DNA of 64,000 nucleotides from Streptomyces sp. NBC_00091. GTDB lineage: Bacteria; Actinomycetota; Actinomycetes; Streptomycetales; Streptomycetaceae. Below the pieces are notes generated by a model. The model made no database searches. It saw nothing but the letters and a program-made list of their open reading frames with translations, and had not been told where the DNA came from. The stretch spans positions 434,001 to 498,000 of the forward strand of contig NZ_JAPEMA010000003.1 of the NCBI RefSeq assembly GCF_026343185.1. Reading direction: 5' to 3'. The position numbers and the translations under genes are program-made. Of the stretch, positions 19,994 to 27,498 are shown in pieces; within the stretch, counting starts at the first letter, position 1, and each line of letters begins with the position of its first letter.

Positions 19994-20059
19994 ACCACCG
20001 TTCCCCGCCCTGCTCCGGGGGAAGGCCGGACGGGGAGTTGCGGGCGGGACTCCGTCGCG

Positions 20060-20977
20060 TTACGCCTTGACGGATTCCCGCCGGGTCTCTTCGGCCGGCT
20101 CGGGCTCGGGCTTCTTCCTGCCCGGCCTCGGCTGTGCCACGACCACCGCCGCGACCACCGTCAGCGCTCCGACGATCTGGAGCGGCGAGAGCGACTGGTC
20201 GAGGACGAAGTAGCCGAGCAGGGTGGCCGCCAGGGGCGAGGCGAAGCTGAGGAAGGAGACGGCCAGGGCGGGCAGCCGCTGCACGCCGCGGAACCAGATC
20301 GCGTAGGCGAACAGGGCCCCGATGATGCCCAGGTAGGCGAAGCCCCAGAGGTTCTTGGCGGTGATCTCGCCCGGCAGGCCCTCGCCGATCAGCGCGACCG
20401 GCAGCAGGACCAGGCCGCCGACGGTGAGCTGCCAGCCCGTGAAGGGCAGCAGGCCCACGCCTTCGGGGCGGCCCCAGCGCTTGGTCAGCACGATGCCGGA
20501 GGCCATGCTGAGCGCGCCCAGCAGACCGGCGATGACACCGGTGGCGTTGAGCCCGGCGTTCGGCTGGAGGACGAGCAGGGCCACGCCGGCCGCGCCGAGG
20601 GCGCAGGCGACCAGGTGGATCCGCTTGATCTTCTCCTTCAGCAGCACGGCGCCGAGCAGCAGCACGATCATCGGCTGGATGGACATCACCAACGCCGCGA
20701 CGCCGCCCGGCAGGTGGTAGGCGGCCACGAAGAGCAGGTAGAAGAAGGCGCCGATGTTCAGCACGCCGAGCACCAGGGCGCGCCACCACCAGATGCCCTT
20801 CGGCAGCACCCGGCCGATGAGCACCAGGATCAGGCCGGCGGGCAGGGCGCGGAGCAGCGCGGACAGCAGGGGCCTGCCCTCGGGCAGCAGCTCCGTGGTG
20901 ACCAGGTACGTGGACCCCCAGATCGCCGGGGCGAGCGCGGTGAGCGCGGAGTCCGCGAGCGTACGGCTGCTCTTCAT
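20060..20977 (-). CDS. EamA/DMT-family exporter
   Basis: A 305-residue membrane protein with about ten hydrophobic helices and the duplicated EamA arrangement (first half ends near LLVLQPNAG, second near VVVAQPRPG). This family exports amino acids, purines and related small polar metabolites. Its ATG overlaps the upp stop (ATGA), so it is made together with the phosphoribosyltransferase, which supports export of the product of this module. Confidence 0.88.
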   Translation of the reverse strand: MKSSRTLADSALTALAPAIWGSTYLVTTELLPEGRPLLSALLRALPAGLILVLIGRVLPKGIWWWRALVLGVLNIGAFFYLLFVAAYHLPGGVAALVMSIQPMIVLLLGAVLLKEKIKRIHLVACALGAAGVALLVLQPNAGLNATGVIAGLLGALSMASGIVLTKRWGRPEGVGLLPFTGWQLTVGGLVLLPVALIGEGLPGEITAKNLWGFAYLGIIGALFAYAIWFRGVQRLPALAVSFLSFASPLAATLLGYFVLDQSLSPLQIVGALTVVAAVVVAQPRPGRKKPEPEPAEETRRESVKA

Positions 20978-21642
20978 CAGGCCACTGCCGAGTCGGTCGT
21001 GCCGAAGTAGCGGTCGCCGAAGTCGCCGATGCCCGGGATCATGAACGCGTTCTCGTTGAGGCGCTCCTCGATCGACGAGGTGACGATCTTGATCTCCGGG
21101 TACTTGGCGTGGACGGCCGCGATGCCCTCGGGGGCGGCGAGGAAGTTGACGAAGACGATGTTCTTCGCGCGCACGCCGGCCTCGAGGAGGACCTCGATGG
21201 CCGCGTTGGCGCTGCCGCCGGTGGCGAGCATCGGCTCCAGCAGGAGGATGTGCCGGTCGGCGATGTCCTCGGGGAAGTTGCTGTAGTAGAGGTGCGGGAG
21301 CTTGGTGGTCTTGTTCCGCTGGATGAGCATCTTGCCGACGGTGATGTCAGGGATGACCTGGCGCAGCTCGTCGAGCATCGAGTCACCGGCCCGGATCACG
21401 GGCACGGCACACAGCTGGGGACCGAGCTTCAGTCCCTCGAACGTCTCTCCGACCGGCGTGATGGCCTCGTGCTTGTCGAACGGCAGCTGGTCGAGCGCCG
21501 ATTCGAGAAGGAGACGGATGATGCGCCGGGAGTAGAACACGAAGTCCGCGCGGGAGGCTCTGCGGTCACGGATGATCGTGTGCATGGCGCGCAGCTGGTT
21601 GGTCTGCGGCAGCGGGTGGACATTGTGGTGGCCGGTCGCCAT
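20977..21642 (-). CDS. upp: Uracil phosphoribosyltransferase
   Basis: A 221-residue PRTase converting uracil and PRPP to UMP. It has the PRPP loop EPMLATGGSANAAIEVL and the uracil-site C-terminus GIGDFGDRYFGT. A normal housekeeping upp may exist elsewhere. Here it is coupled to an exporter and lies 97 bp after a TrpF-like gene, suggesting either that it ribosylates a uracil-like intermediate or that it bypasses inhibition of pyrimidine salvage by a nucleoside product. Confidence 0.92.
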   Translation of the reverse strand: MATGHHNVHPLPQTNQLRAMHTIIRDRRASRADFVFYSRRIIRLLLESALDQLPFDKHEAITPVGETFEGLKLGPQLCAVPVIRAGDSMLDELRQVIPDITVGKMLIQRNKTTKLPHLYYSNFPEDIADRHILLLEPMLATGGSANAAIEVLLEAGVRAKNIVFVNFLAAPEGIAAVHAKYPEIKIVTSSIEERLNENAFMIPGIGDFGDRYFGTTDSAVA

Positions 21643-21686
21643 GAGAAACCTGCTTCTCGTCGGTCGTGAGACGGGCTGCGGCCGGG

Positions 21687-21710
21687 CCCGGGGCCCTGTG
21701 GGGCCCCGGG
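21687..21710 (-). terminator. Hairpin between the TrpF-like and upp genes
   Basis: A 10-bp GC-only stem (CCCGGGGCCC / GGGCCCCGGG) with loop TGTG, 30 nt after the TrpF-like stop and 45 nt before the upp start. Without a T-run it could be a terminator or an attenuator lowering expression of the downstream genes relative to the TrpF-like gene. Confidence 0.55.
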
Positions 21711-21739
21711 GGCCGCAACCGTGTGGTCGGGTGCCGGGA

Positions 21740-22429
21740 TCAGCCGTTGGCGATCTCGGCGAAGGCCTTGCGCGACTCGGCCACGAACTTCGCCACCTTC
21801 GCGCGGTCCTTGCGGCCGTCGGGGCCCTCGAGGAGGCTGTGGGCGTCGACGGCGGCGGGCTTGACGAAGCGGATCGCGTCGGCGACGTTCTCCGGGCTCA
21901 GGCCGCCGGCCATCATCAGGGGCTTCGGCGAACGGCGCACGAGCTCCGCGCTGACGTTCCAGTCGTGGGTGAGACCGGTGGCGCCCTTGGCGCCGGTGGC
22001 CGGGTTGAAGGTGTCGGTGATGAACATGTCCACCGAGTCGGCGACGTCGTCGACGAGCTGGAGCAGCTCCTCGGCGTTGTCCTCCTTCACGACCAGGCTC
22101 TTGAGGACGTACAGGTCGGGGCGGTTGGCCTTCAGCTTGCGCAGCTGCTCCGGCTCGACGTCGCCGTGGAGCTGGACGGCCTTGACACCGAGCTGGGTGG
22201 TGAAGGCGCTGATCTCGTCAGCGTCCGTCATGTAGCTGATGAGGACGCCCGCCTGAGGGGCGGCCAGGCCGGCGATGATCTCCGTGGCCGCGGCCTCGGA
22301 GATGTCGTCCTTGCCCGACGGGAGGCGGAGCGGGAAGCCGAACCAGTCGCAGCCTTCCTCGGCCAGGAGCTTGGCCTCTTCGGCGTCGATGATTCCGGCG
22401 ACCTGCACCAGGTCCTTCACGTCACTCAT
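21740..22429 (-). CDS. TrpF-like (beta/alpha)8 protein lacking the catalytic cysteine
   Basis: A 229-residue phosphoribosylanthranilate isomerase-fold protein. The barrel hallmarks are seen: VQLHGD, DTFNPATGAKGATGLTHDW (the catalytic Asp region) and PLMMAGGLSPENVADAI (phosphate-binding). The TrpF motif KICGI near the N-terminus, whose Cys is the general base, reads QVAGI here, so Cys is Ala (codon GCC). It is therefore unlikely to be a standard PRA isomerase, and no other trp genes are near. A role on another phosphoribosyl compound of this module is likely. It is the first gene of the operon; AAGGA precedes ATG 22429 and a SARP-like array lies upstream. Confidence 0.85.
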   Translation of the reverse strand: MSDVKDLVQVAGIIDAEEAKLLAEEGCDWFGFPLRLPSGKDDISEAAATEIIAGLAAPQAGVLISYMTDADEISAFTTQLGVKAVQLHGDVEPEQLRKLKANRPDLYVLKSLVVKEDNAEELLQLVDDVADSVDMFITDTFNPATGAKGATGLTHDWNVSAELVRRSPKPLMMAGGLSPENVADAIRFVKPAAVDAHSLLEGPDGRKDRAKVAKFVAESRKAFAEIANG

Positions 22430-22562
22430 GTGTGTTCCTTTTCGGGATGAATCAGATGAATCAAACAGATATCGGGAGACCGAGTGGACGTGTCCCGGTA
22501 TGACGGATTTCGTTACACGTCTCGGGATGCTCACCAAAAGCCTCGTAGGTACCGATCCGTGG

Positions 22563-22604
22563 GTCAACGGGCTCTATGTCAGATCCGCGTCAACCTTCTT
22601 CAGA
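22563..22604 (-). promoter_or_regulatory. SARP-type direct-repeat array (copy 2)
   Basis: GTCA/TTCA on the + strand occurs at 22563, 22578, 22589 and 22599 (steps 15, 11, 10), the same spacing as at 12314-12355, with 30 of 42 identical bases. A further GTCA is at 22610. It lies 134-175 bp upstream of the TrpF-like start and overlaps the 3' end of the hydrolase gene at 22574. It would let one SARP drive the SARP gene itself and the phosphoribosyl operon. Confidence 0.65.
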
Positions 22605-23512
22605 TCTCTGTCAGAGCCCGTCGCAACCCGGCCAACGGCCGTGTCGCGGGCGAGCAGGCACTCCTCCAGGAAGGACAGGACCCTCAGGTGGTAGGTGCGG
22701 GCGGCCCAGCCCAGACTGATGTTGTGCCCAGCATGGGCCTGCCGGGCCACCTCTGTGGAGGCCCCGGTCAGCGGAGTCAGCAGTTCCTCCAGCGCCTCCC
22801 CGTCATGCCTCCACCACTGCTCCTGTTCGGCGAATGTGAAGCGGACGGGCACCCCCACCCCGGCCGCTACGGCGGGGTACATTTCCGGCCACCACAGCGT
22901 CTCCCGCGCCTCCACGGCGGGGACCGGCCGCAGCAGGTCCTGCCCGAGCCGGAAGGCGCCCGGCGGGTAGAACCGCAGCGCCCCCCAGTACCGGCGCCAC
23001 GACCCCGGCAGGTCCGGGCCGTCCGGCTGCCAGGGCCGGACGGCCCAGCGCCGGCCGAGGCCCGAGAGGTCCACGCCGAGCGGTACGAGGGGGCCCCGGG
23101 CGGCGGCCGCCGCCGCGAGCGCGATACGACCGCCGCCCGAGTGGGCCACGAGGAAGAGGCCCGCGCCGAGTTCACGGCCGCGGACGAAGCCCTCCAGGGC
23201 CGCGAGCAGCGTCGCGGTCTGCCCCGCCAGGTCCTGCCCCTCGGGCAGGGCGGCGGCGGAGGCCCCGTACCCGGGCCGGTCCAGGGCGAGTACGGCGTAC
23301 CCCTGGGCGGCGGCGAGCTCCAGCAGCGACAGCCCGGGCCGGGCCCGGCTGTCGAAGTAGCCCGCGCTCATCCCCGAGCCGTGCAGGGCCACCAGCACCG
23401 CCCGGGGTACGGGCTGCGCGGGCAGGGCCAGCAGCCCCGACAGCGGGATCCCGCCGGCGTCGAGGGTGACGGGCCGGACCGGGGGCACGCCGCAGGGCGG
23501 CACAAGGGCCAT
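22574..23512 (-). CDS. Alpha/beta hydrolase
   Basis: A 312-residue serine hydrolase. Oxyanion region LHGSGMSAGYF, LDRPGYG, nucleophile elbow AHSGGGR (Ser about residue 120) and a C-terminal His in HAGHNISLG are visible. The last gene of the 22.6-31.2 kb operon. In aromatic PKS pathways such enzymes release, hydrolyse or rearrange thioester- or lactone-bound products; which applies here cannot be told. Start ATG 23512 follows CTGGAG. Confidence 0.86.
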   Translation of the reverse strand: MALVPPCGVPPVRPVTLDAGGIPLSGLLALPAQPVPRAVLVALHGSGMSAGYFDSRARPGLSLLELAAAQGYAVLALDRPGYGASAAALPEGQDLAGQTATLLAALEGFVRGRELGAGLFLVAHSGGGRIALAAAAAARGPLVPLGVDLSGLGRRWAVRPWQPDGPDLPGSWRRYWGALRFYPPGAFRLGQDLLRPVPAVEARETLWWPEMYPAVAAGVGVPVRFTFAEQEQWWRHDGEALEELLTPLTGASTEVARQAHAGHNISLGWAARTYHLRVLSFLEECLLARDTAVGRVATGSDRDLKKVDADLT

Positions 23513-23532
23513 GAGGGGGTTCTCCAGGAGGG

Positions 23533-23709
23533 TCAGGACGGTCGGGCCGGCGGGGTGCGCCGGGCCAGGGCGACGGCCAGTCCCCAGGCGGCCCGGCGGC
23601 GCAGCAGCGTCGTCAGGGGCGGCGCGGGGTACGGCCGGGAGAGGCGCGGGAGTTCGCGTACGGGCTCCCGCGCGGGGACCCAGTAGCCGGCGATCTGCAC
23701 GGCGTTCAT
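23533..23709 (-). CDS. Possible small protein (58 aa) inside the operon
   Basis: An in-frame reading of 58 codons, ATG 23709 to TGA 23533, filling the gap between the SnoaL-like gene (stop 7 nt upstream) and the hydrolase (20 nt downstream). It begins MNAVQIAGYWVPAREP and is Arg/Pro-rich near the end (RRRAAWGLAVALARR). The exact fit into the operon gap supports it; I recognise no family and no strong ribosome site. It could be an untranslated spacer instead. Confidence 0.4.
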   Translation of the reverse strand: MNAVQIAGYWVPAREPVRELPRLSRPYPAPPLTTLLRRRAAWGLAVALARRTPPARPS

Positions 23710-23716
23710 CCGGTGC

Positions 23717-24214
23717 TCACAGCCGGACTCCGGCGAGCTCGGGCAGGCGTACGCCGGAGTCCCACACGACGTGGAAGGCGACGTGGCTCAGCCGCCAGCC
23801 GTCCGGCGTGCGCACCGCGCGGGCCTCGGTGTGGCCGCCGACCTCGAAGTGGGCCGCGCCCGCCGCGCCGGCGTGGTGGACGTGGGTGGTGAGCTGCTGG
23901 GCCCGCAGGGTGGCCCGGTCCCCGTCGAGGACGACGGAGTGGTTGGTGCTGAGGTGGTGCGTACGCGCCCACCGCTCGCGGGCCTCGCGCTGGAAGGCGG
24001 CGAAGGCCTCGACCCCCGCGCACACTCCGATCGGGAAGGCGAAGGTGGCGTCCTCGGTGAAGAGCGGGGCGTACCGGGACTCCTCGGGGCCGGCCCCGTC
24101 GTAGGTGTCGAGGGCGGTCACGTAGCGGTCGAACAGCTCACGCAGCTCGGCGCGGTCGCGCAGGAGCTGTATCTGCTCGCGCAGTGCCGCGATGTCGTCG
24201 TGGGTCGATGGCAT
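23717..24214 (-). CDS. SnoaL-like / NTF2-fold protein
   Basis: A 165-residue small alpha+beta-barrel protein (SnoaL_4-like). The N-terminal helix with REQIQLLRDRAELRELFDRYVTALD and later FTEDATFAFPIG and WRLSHVAFHVVWDSG follow the fold. Relatives include polyketide cyclases, hydroxylases and ring-modifying enzymes of aromatic pathways. It lies 40 bp after the sugar dehydratase and before the hydrolase, so a tailoring role is likely. Confidence 0.8.
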   Translation of the reverse strand: MPSTHDDIAALREQIQLLRDRAELRELFDRYVTALDTYDGAGPEESRYAPLFTEDATFAFPIGVCAGVEAFAAFQREARERWARTHHLSTNHSVVLDGDRATLRAQQLTTHVHHAGAAGAAHFEVGGHTEARAVRTPDGWRLSHVAFHVVWDSGVRLPELAGVRL

Positions 24215-24254
24215 GGCCTCTCCAGTTGGCGGACTTCGGGCAGCGGGCCGGCGG

Positions 24255-25559
24255 TCAGGAGTGTCCGCCCACGAACTCCTTGACCGAGGCGATGACGTAG
24301 TCGAGCATCTCGTCGGTCAGCGCCGGGTAGACGCCGACCCAGAAGGTCTGGTCGGTGACGATGTCGCTGTTGGCGAGGTCGCCGACGACGCGGTGGGGCT
24401 GGCCGATGTAGGCCGGGTGGCGGGTCAGGTTGCCCGCGAAGAGGCGCCGCGTACCGATCTTGCGGTCCTCCAGGAAGTTCACGAGGGCGGCCCGGGTGTA
24501 GGGCGCGGCGGGGTCCACGGTGATCGCGAACCCGAACCAGCTCGGGTCGCTGCGCGGGGTGGCCTCGGGCAGGATCAGGTGGGGCACGCCGTCGAGTCCC
24601 TCGCGCAGCCGGCGCCAGTTGCGGCGGCGGGCGTCGCAGAACTCGTCGAGCTTGTCGAGCTGGGTCAGACCGAGAGCCGCCTGGATGTCGGTGGCCTTCA
24701 GGTTGTACCCCACGTGCGAGAAGATGTACTTGTGGTCGTAGCCCTCGGGGAGGGTGCCCATCTGGTAGTCGAAGCGCTTGAGGCACTTGTTGGTCTCGCC
24801 CGGCTCGCACCAGCAGTCCCGGCCCCAGTCGCGCAGGGATTCCACGATCCGCGCGAGCGCCAGGTTCGAGGTGAGGACGCAGCCGCCCTCGCCCATGGTC
24901 AGGTGGTGAGCCGGGTAGAAGCTGACCGTGGTGATGTCGCCGAAGGTGCCCGTCAGCTGGCCGTCGTAGGTGGAGCCGACCGCGTCGCAGTTGTCCTCGA
25001 TGAGGAACAGGCCGTGTTCTTCGGCGAGTTGGGCGATCTCGGCGACCTCGAAGGGGTTGCCGAGGGCGTGCGCGATCATGATCGCGCGGGTCTTGGGGCC
25101 GATGGCCGCGGCCACCCGGTCGGCCGTGGTGTTGTAGGTGCCGAGCTCGACGTCGACGAAGACGGGGACGAGCCCGTTCTGGATGATCGGGTTGACGGTG
25201 GTCGGGAAGCCCGCGGCCACCGTGATCACCTCGTCGCCGCGCCGCAGCCGCCGGTCCTCCAGCAGGTGCGAGGTGAAGGCCGTCATCGCCAGCAGGTTCG
25301 CCGAGGAGCCCGAGTTGACCAGGTGCGCCTTGCGCCGCTTCAGCTTGCGGGCGAAGCGCGACTCGAAGCGGCGCGAGCTGGGTCCCGCGGCGATCCGCAT
25401 CTCCAGCGCGGCCTCGACGAGCGCGGTGCGGTCGTGCTCGTCGAGGACCGCGCCGGCGGGCCAGATCTCGGTGGTGCCGGGGACGAAGGGCCGATCGTCC
25501 TGTGCGTCCTGATGGAACTTGGCGGTCTCGTCGAGGATGAGTCCTTTGTGGACGTTCAT
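24255..25559 (-). CDS. NDP-4-keto-6-deoxyhexose 3-dehydratase (E1/SpnQ/UrdQ type)
   Basis: A 434-residue PLP-dependent dehydratase removing the C-3 hydroxyl of a 4-keto-6-deoxyhexose, the first step to 2,3- or 3,4-dideoxy sugars such as forosamine or rhodinose. The family hallmark is visible: the Schiff-base Lys is replaced by His in FYPAHHLTMGEGG. IEDNCDAVGS carries the N1-binding Asp and CWCEPGETNKC supplies the iron-sulfur-associated cysteines. No other sugar gene or glycosyltransferase is in the window, so the sugar pathway must continue elsewhere. It lies within the ACC/AT/PPTase operon. Confidence 0.93.
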   Translation of the reverse strand: MNVHKGLILDETAKFHQDAQDDRPFVPGTTEIWPAGAVLDEHDRTALVEAALEMRIAAGPSSRRFESRFARKLKRRKAHLVNSGSSANLLAMTAFTSHLLEDRRLRRGDEVITVAAGFPTTVNPIIQNGLVPVFVDVELGTYNTTADRVAAAIGPKTRAIMIAHALGNPFEVAEIAQLAEEHGLFLIEDNCDAVGSTYDGQLTGTFGDITTVSFYPAHHLTMGEGGCVLTSNLALARIVESLRDWGRDCWCEPGETNKCLKRFDYQMGTLPEGYDHKYIFSHVGYNLKATDIQAALGLTQLDKLDEFCDARRRNWRRLREGLDGVPHLILPEATPRSDPSWFGFAITVDPAAPYTRAALVNFLEDRKIGTRRLFAGNLTRHPAYIGQPHRVVGDLANSDIVTDQTFWVGVYPALTDEMLDYVIASVKEFVGGHS

Positions 25560-25642
25560 GACGGGGGTCCCTTCCCGGCCCTGACGGCCGAAGGAGCGGT
25601 GTGTCGTGGGGGGTTCGAGGTGGAGTGGGGCGGGCCGGGCGG

Positions 25643-25870
25643 CTAGGCGGAGCGCCGCTCCTGCCAGGTGCGCGGCCCCTGGAAGCCGCCGGCCTGCTGG
25701 GGACAGCGCCAGCCCGCCAGGGCCGGCCCGCCGCCGGCGGTACCGCCGTGCTGGCCCTCGTACGCCGCCGCCCGCGCGAGGACGACGGCGGTCAGGGCCG
25801 CCAGCTCCGCGGTGTCGGGGCGTCCCTTCACCACGCGGATGAGTTGGCCGGGTTCGACTCGCGTCTCCAC
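25643..25870 (-). CDS. Acyl-CoA carboxylase epsilon subunit
   Basis: A 75-residue protein of the actinobacterial AccE/PccE type, recognised by IRVVKGRPDTAELAALTAVVLAR. It enhances assembly and activity of the alpha-beta carboxylase complex. GTG 25870 follows GAGGAGCA. It sits 35 bp after the beta subunit, the normal order. The biotin-carrying alpha subunit is not in the window and would be supplied from elsewhere in the genome. Confidence 0.9.
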   Translation of the reverse strand: METRVEPGQLIRVVKGRPDTAELAALTAVVLARAAAYEGQHGGTAGGGPALAGWRCPQQAGGFQGPRTWQERRSA

Positions 25871-25905
25871 AGTCTGCTCCTCGTGTCGTGACGTCCCGCC
25901 GGGGT

Positions 25906-27468
25906 TCACTGCGGCGGGTTTCCGTGCTTGCGGGCGGGGATGTCGGCGGCCTTGGCGCGCAGCATCTCCAGGGACCGGATCAGTACCGTGCGGGTCTCGC
26001 GCGGATCTATGACGTCGTCCACCAGACCGCGCTCGGCCGCGTAGTACGGGTGCATCAGCTGGTCCTTGTACTCGGCGATCCGCTGCGCGCGGACGGCCTC
26101 GGGGTCCTCGGCGGCGGCGATCTCGCGCCGGAAGACCACGTTGGCCGCGCCCTCGGCGCCCATCACCGCGATCTCGTTGGTGGGCCAGGCCAGCGCCAGG
26201 TCCGCGCCGATCGAGCGGGAGTCCATGACGATGTACGCGCCGCCGTAGGCCTTGCGCAGGACCAGGGAGATGCGCGGCACGGTCGCGTTGCAGTACGCGT
26301 ACAGCAGCTTGGCGCCGCGCCGGATGATGCCGTTGTGTTCCTGGTCCACGCCCGGCAGGAAGCCGGGTACGTCCACCAGGGTGACCAGCGGGATGTTGAA
26401 GGCGTCGCAGAACTGCACGAACCGCGCGCCCTTCTCGGAGGCCTCGATGTCGAGGACCCCCGCGCACTTCATCGGGTTGTTCGCGACGACACCGACCACG
26501 TGCCCGTCGAGCCGGGCCAGCGCGCAGACCAGGTTGGGCGCCCAGGCCGGGTGCACCTCGAAGTACTCGCCCTCGTCGACGACCTCCTCGATGACCGCGC
26601 GGACGTCGTAGGCCTGCCCGGGCTGCACCGGGACCAGGTCCAGCAGCGCCTCGCAGCTGCGGTCGGCCGGGTCGCCGGAGTGCTCGACGGGGGCCAGCTC
26701 CCGGTTGTTGGCCGGCAGCAGTCCCAACAGGCAGCGGACCTCGGAGATGCAGGTCTCCTCGTCGTCGTACGCGAAGTGCGCGACGCCGGAGGTGGCCGAG
26801 TGCACGTCCGCGCCGCCGAGGCCGTTCTGGGTGATCTCCTCGCCGGTCACCGCCTTGACGACGTCCGGGCCGGTGATGAACATCTGCGAGGTCTCGCGGA
26901 CCATGAACACGAAGTCCGTCAGGGCCGGGGAGTACGCGGCGCCGCCGGCGCAGGGGCCCAGCATCACCGAGATCTGCGGGACCACTCCCGAGGCCCGGGT
27001 GTTGCGCTGGAAGATCCCGCCGTAGCCGGCCAGCGCCGAGACGCCTTCCTGGATACGGGCGCCCGCGCCATCGTTGAGGGAGACGAGCGGGGCACCGGCC
27101 GAGATGGCCATGTCCATGATCTTGTGGATCTTCGTGGCGTGGGCCTCGCCCAGGGCGCCGCCGAAGATCCGGAAGTCGTGCGCGTAGACGAAGACCGTAC
27201 GGCCCTCGACCGTGCCCCAGCCGGTGATCACACCGTCCGTGTGGGGCTTCTTCGCCTCCAGCCCGAAACCGGTCGCCCGGTGCCGGCGCAGCTGCTCGAC
27301 CTCGGTGAAGGATCCCTTGTCGAGCAGCAGCGCGATCCGCTCGTGCGCGGTCAGCTTGCCCTTGGCACGCTGCGCCCCGGTCGCCGCCTCGTCCCCGCTG
27401 CGCGCGGCAGCCTTGATCCTGTTGAGCTCTTCGGTCCGGGACCGGAGCGTGTCGTCCGCTCTGGGCAT
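25906..27468 (-). CDS. Acyl-CoA carboxylase beta subunit (carboxyltransferase)
   Basis: A 520-residue biotin-dependent carboxyltransferase of the PccB/AccD type. Typical segments: GAGARIQEGVSALAGYGGIF, LGPCAGGAAYSPALTDF, DVPGFLPG and RKAYGGAYIVM. The Asp in SIGADLALAWPT corresponds to the residue that in Streptomyces PccB favours propionyl-CoA over acetyl-CoA, so methylmalonyl-CoA formation is possible; malonyl-CoA supply is the usual role in angucycline loci. It forms a unit with the epsilon gene and follows the acyltransferase by 30 bp. Confidence 0.93.
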   Translation of the reverse strand: MPRADDTLRSRTEELNRIKAAARSGDEAATGAQRAKGKLTAHERIALLLDKGSFTEVEQLRRHRATGFGLEAKKPHTDGVITGWGTVEGRTVFVYAHDFRIFGGALGEAHATKIHKIMDMAISAGAPLVSLNDGAGARIQEGVSALAGYGGIFQRNTRASGVVPQISVMLGPCAGGAAYSPALTDFVFMVRETSQMFITGPDVVKAVTGEEITQNGLGGADVHSATSGVAHFAYDDEETCISEVRCLLGLLPANNRELAPVEHSGDPADRSCEALLDLVPVQPGQAYDVRAVIEEVVDEGEYFEVHPAWAPNLVCALARLDGHVVGVVANNPMKCAGVLDIEASEKGARFVQFCDAFNIPLVTLVDVPGFLPGVDQEHNGIIRRGAKLLYAYCNATVPRISLVLRKAYGGAYIVMDSRSIGADLALAWPTNEIAVMGAEGAANVVFRREIAAAEDPEAVRAQRIAEYKDQLMHPYYAAERGLVDDVIDPRETRTVLIRSLEMLRAKAADIPARKHGNPPQ

Positions 27469-27498
27469 GCTTGTTCCACCCTGTCCGTGGGTCGTCGG

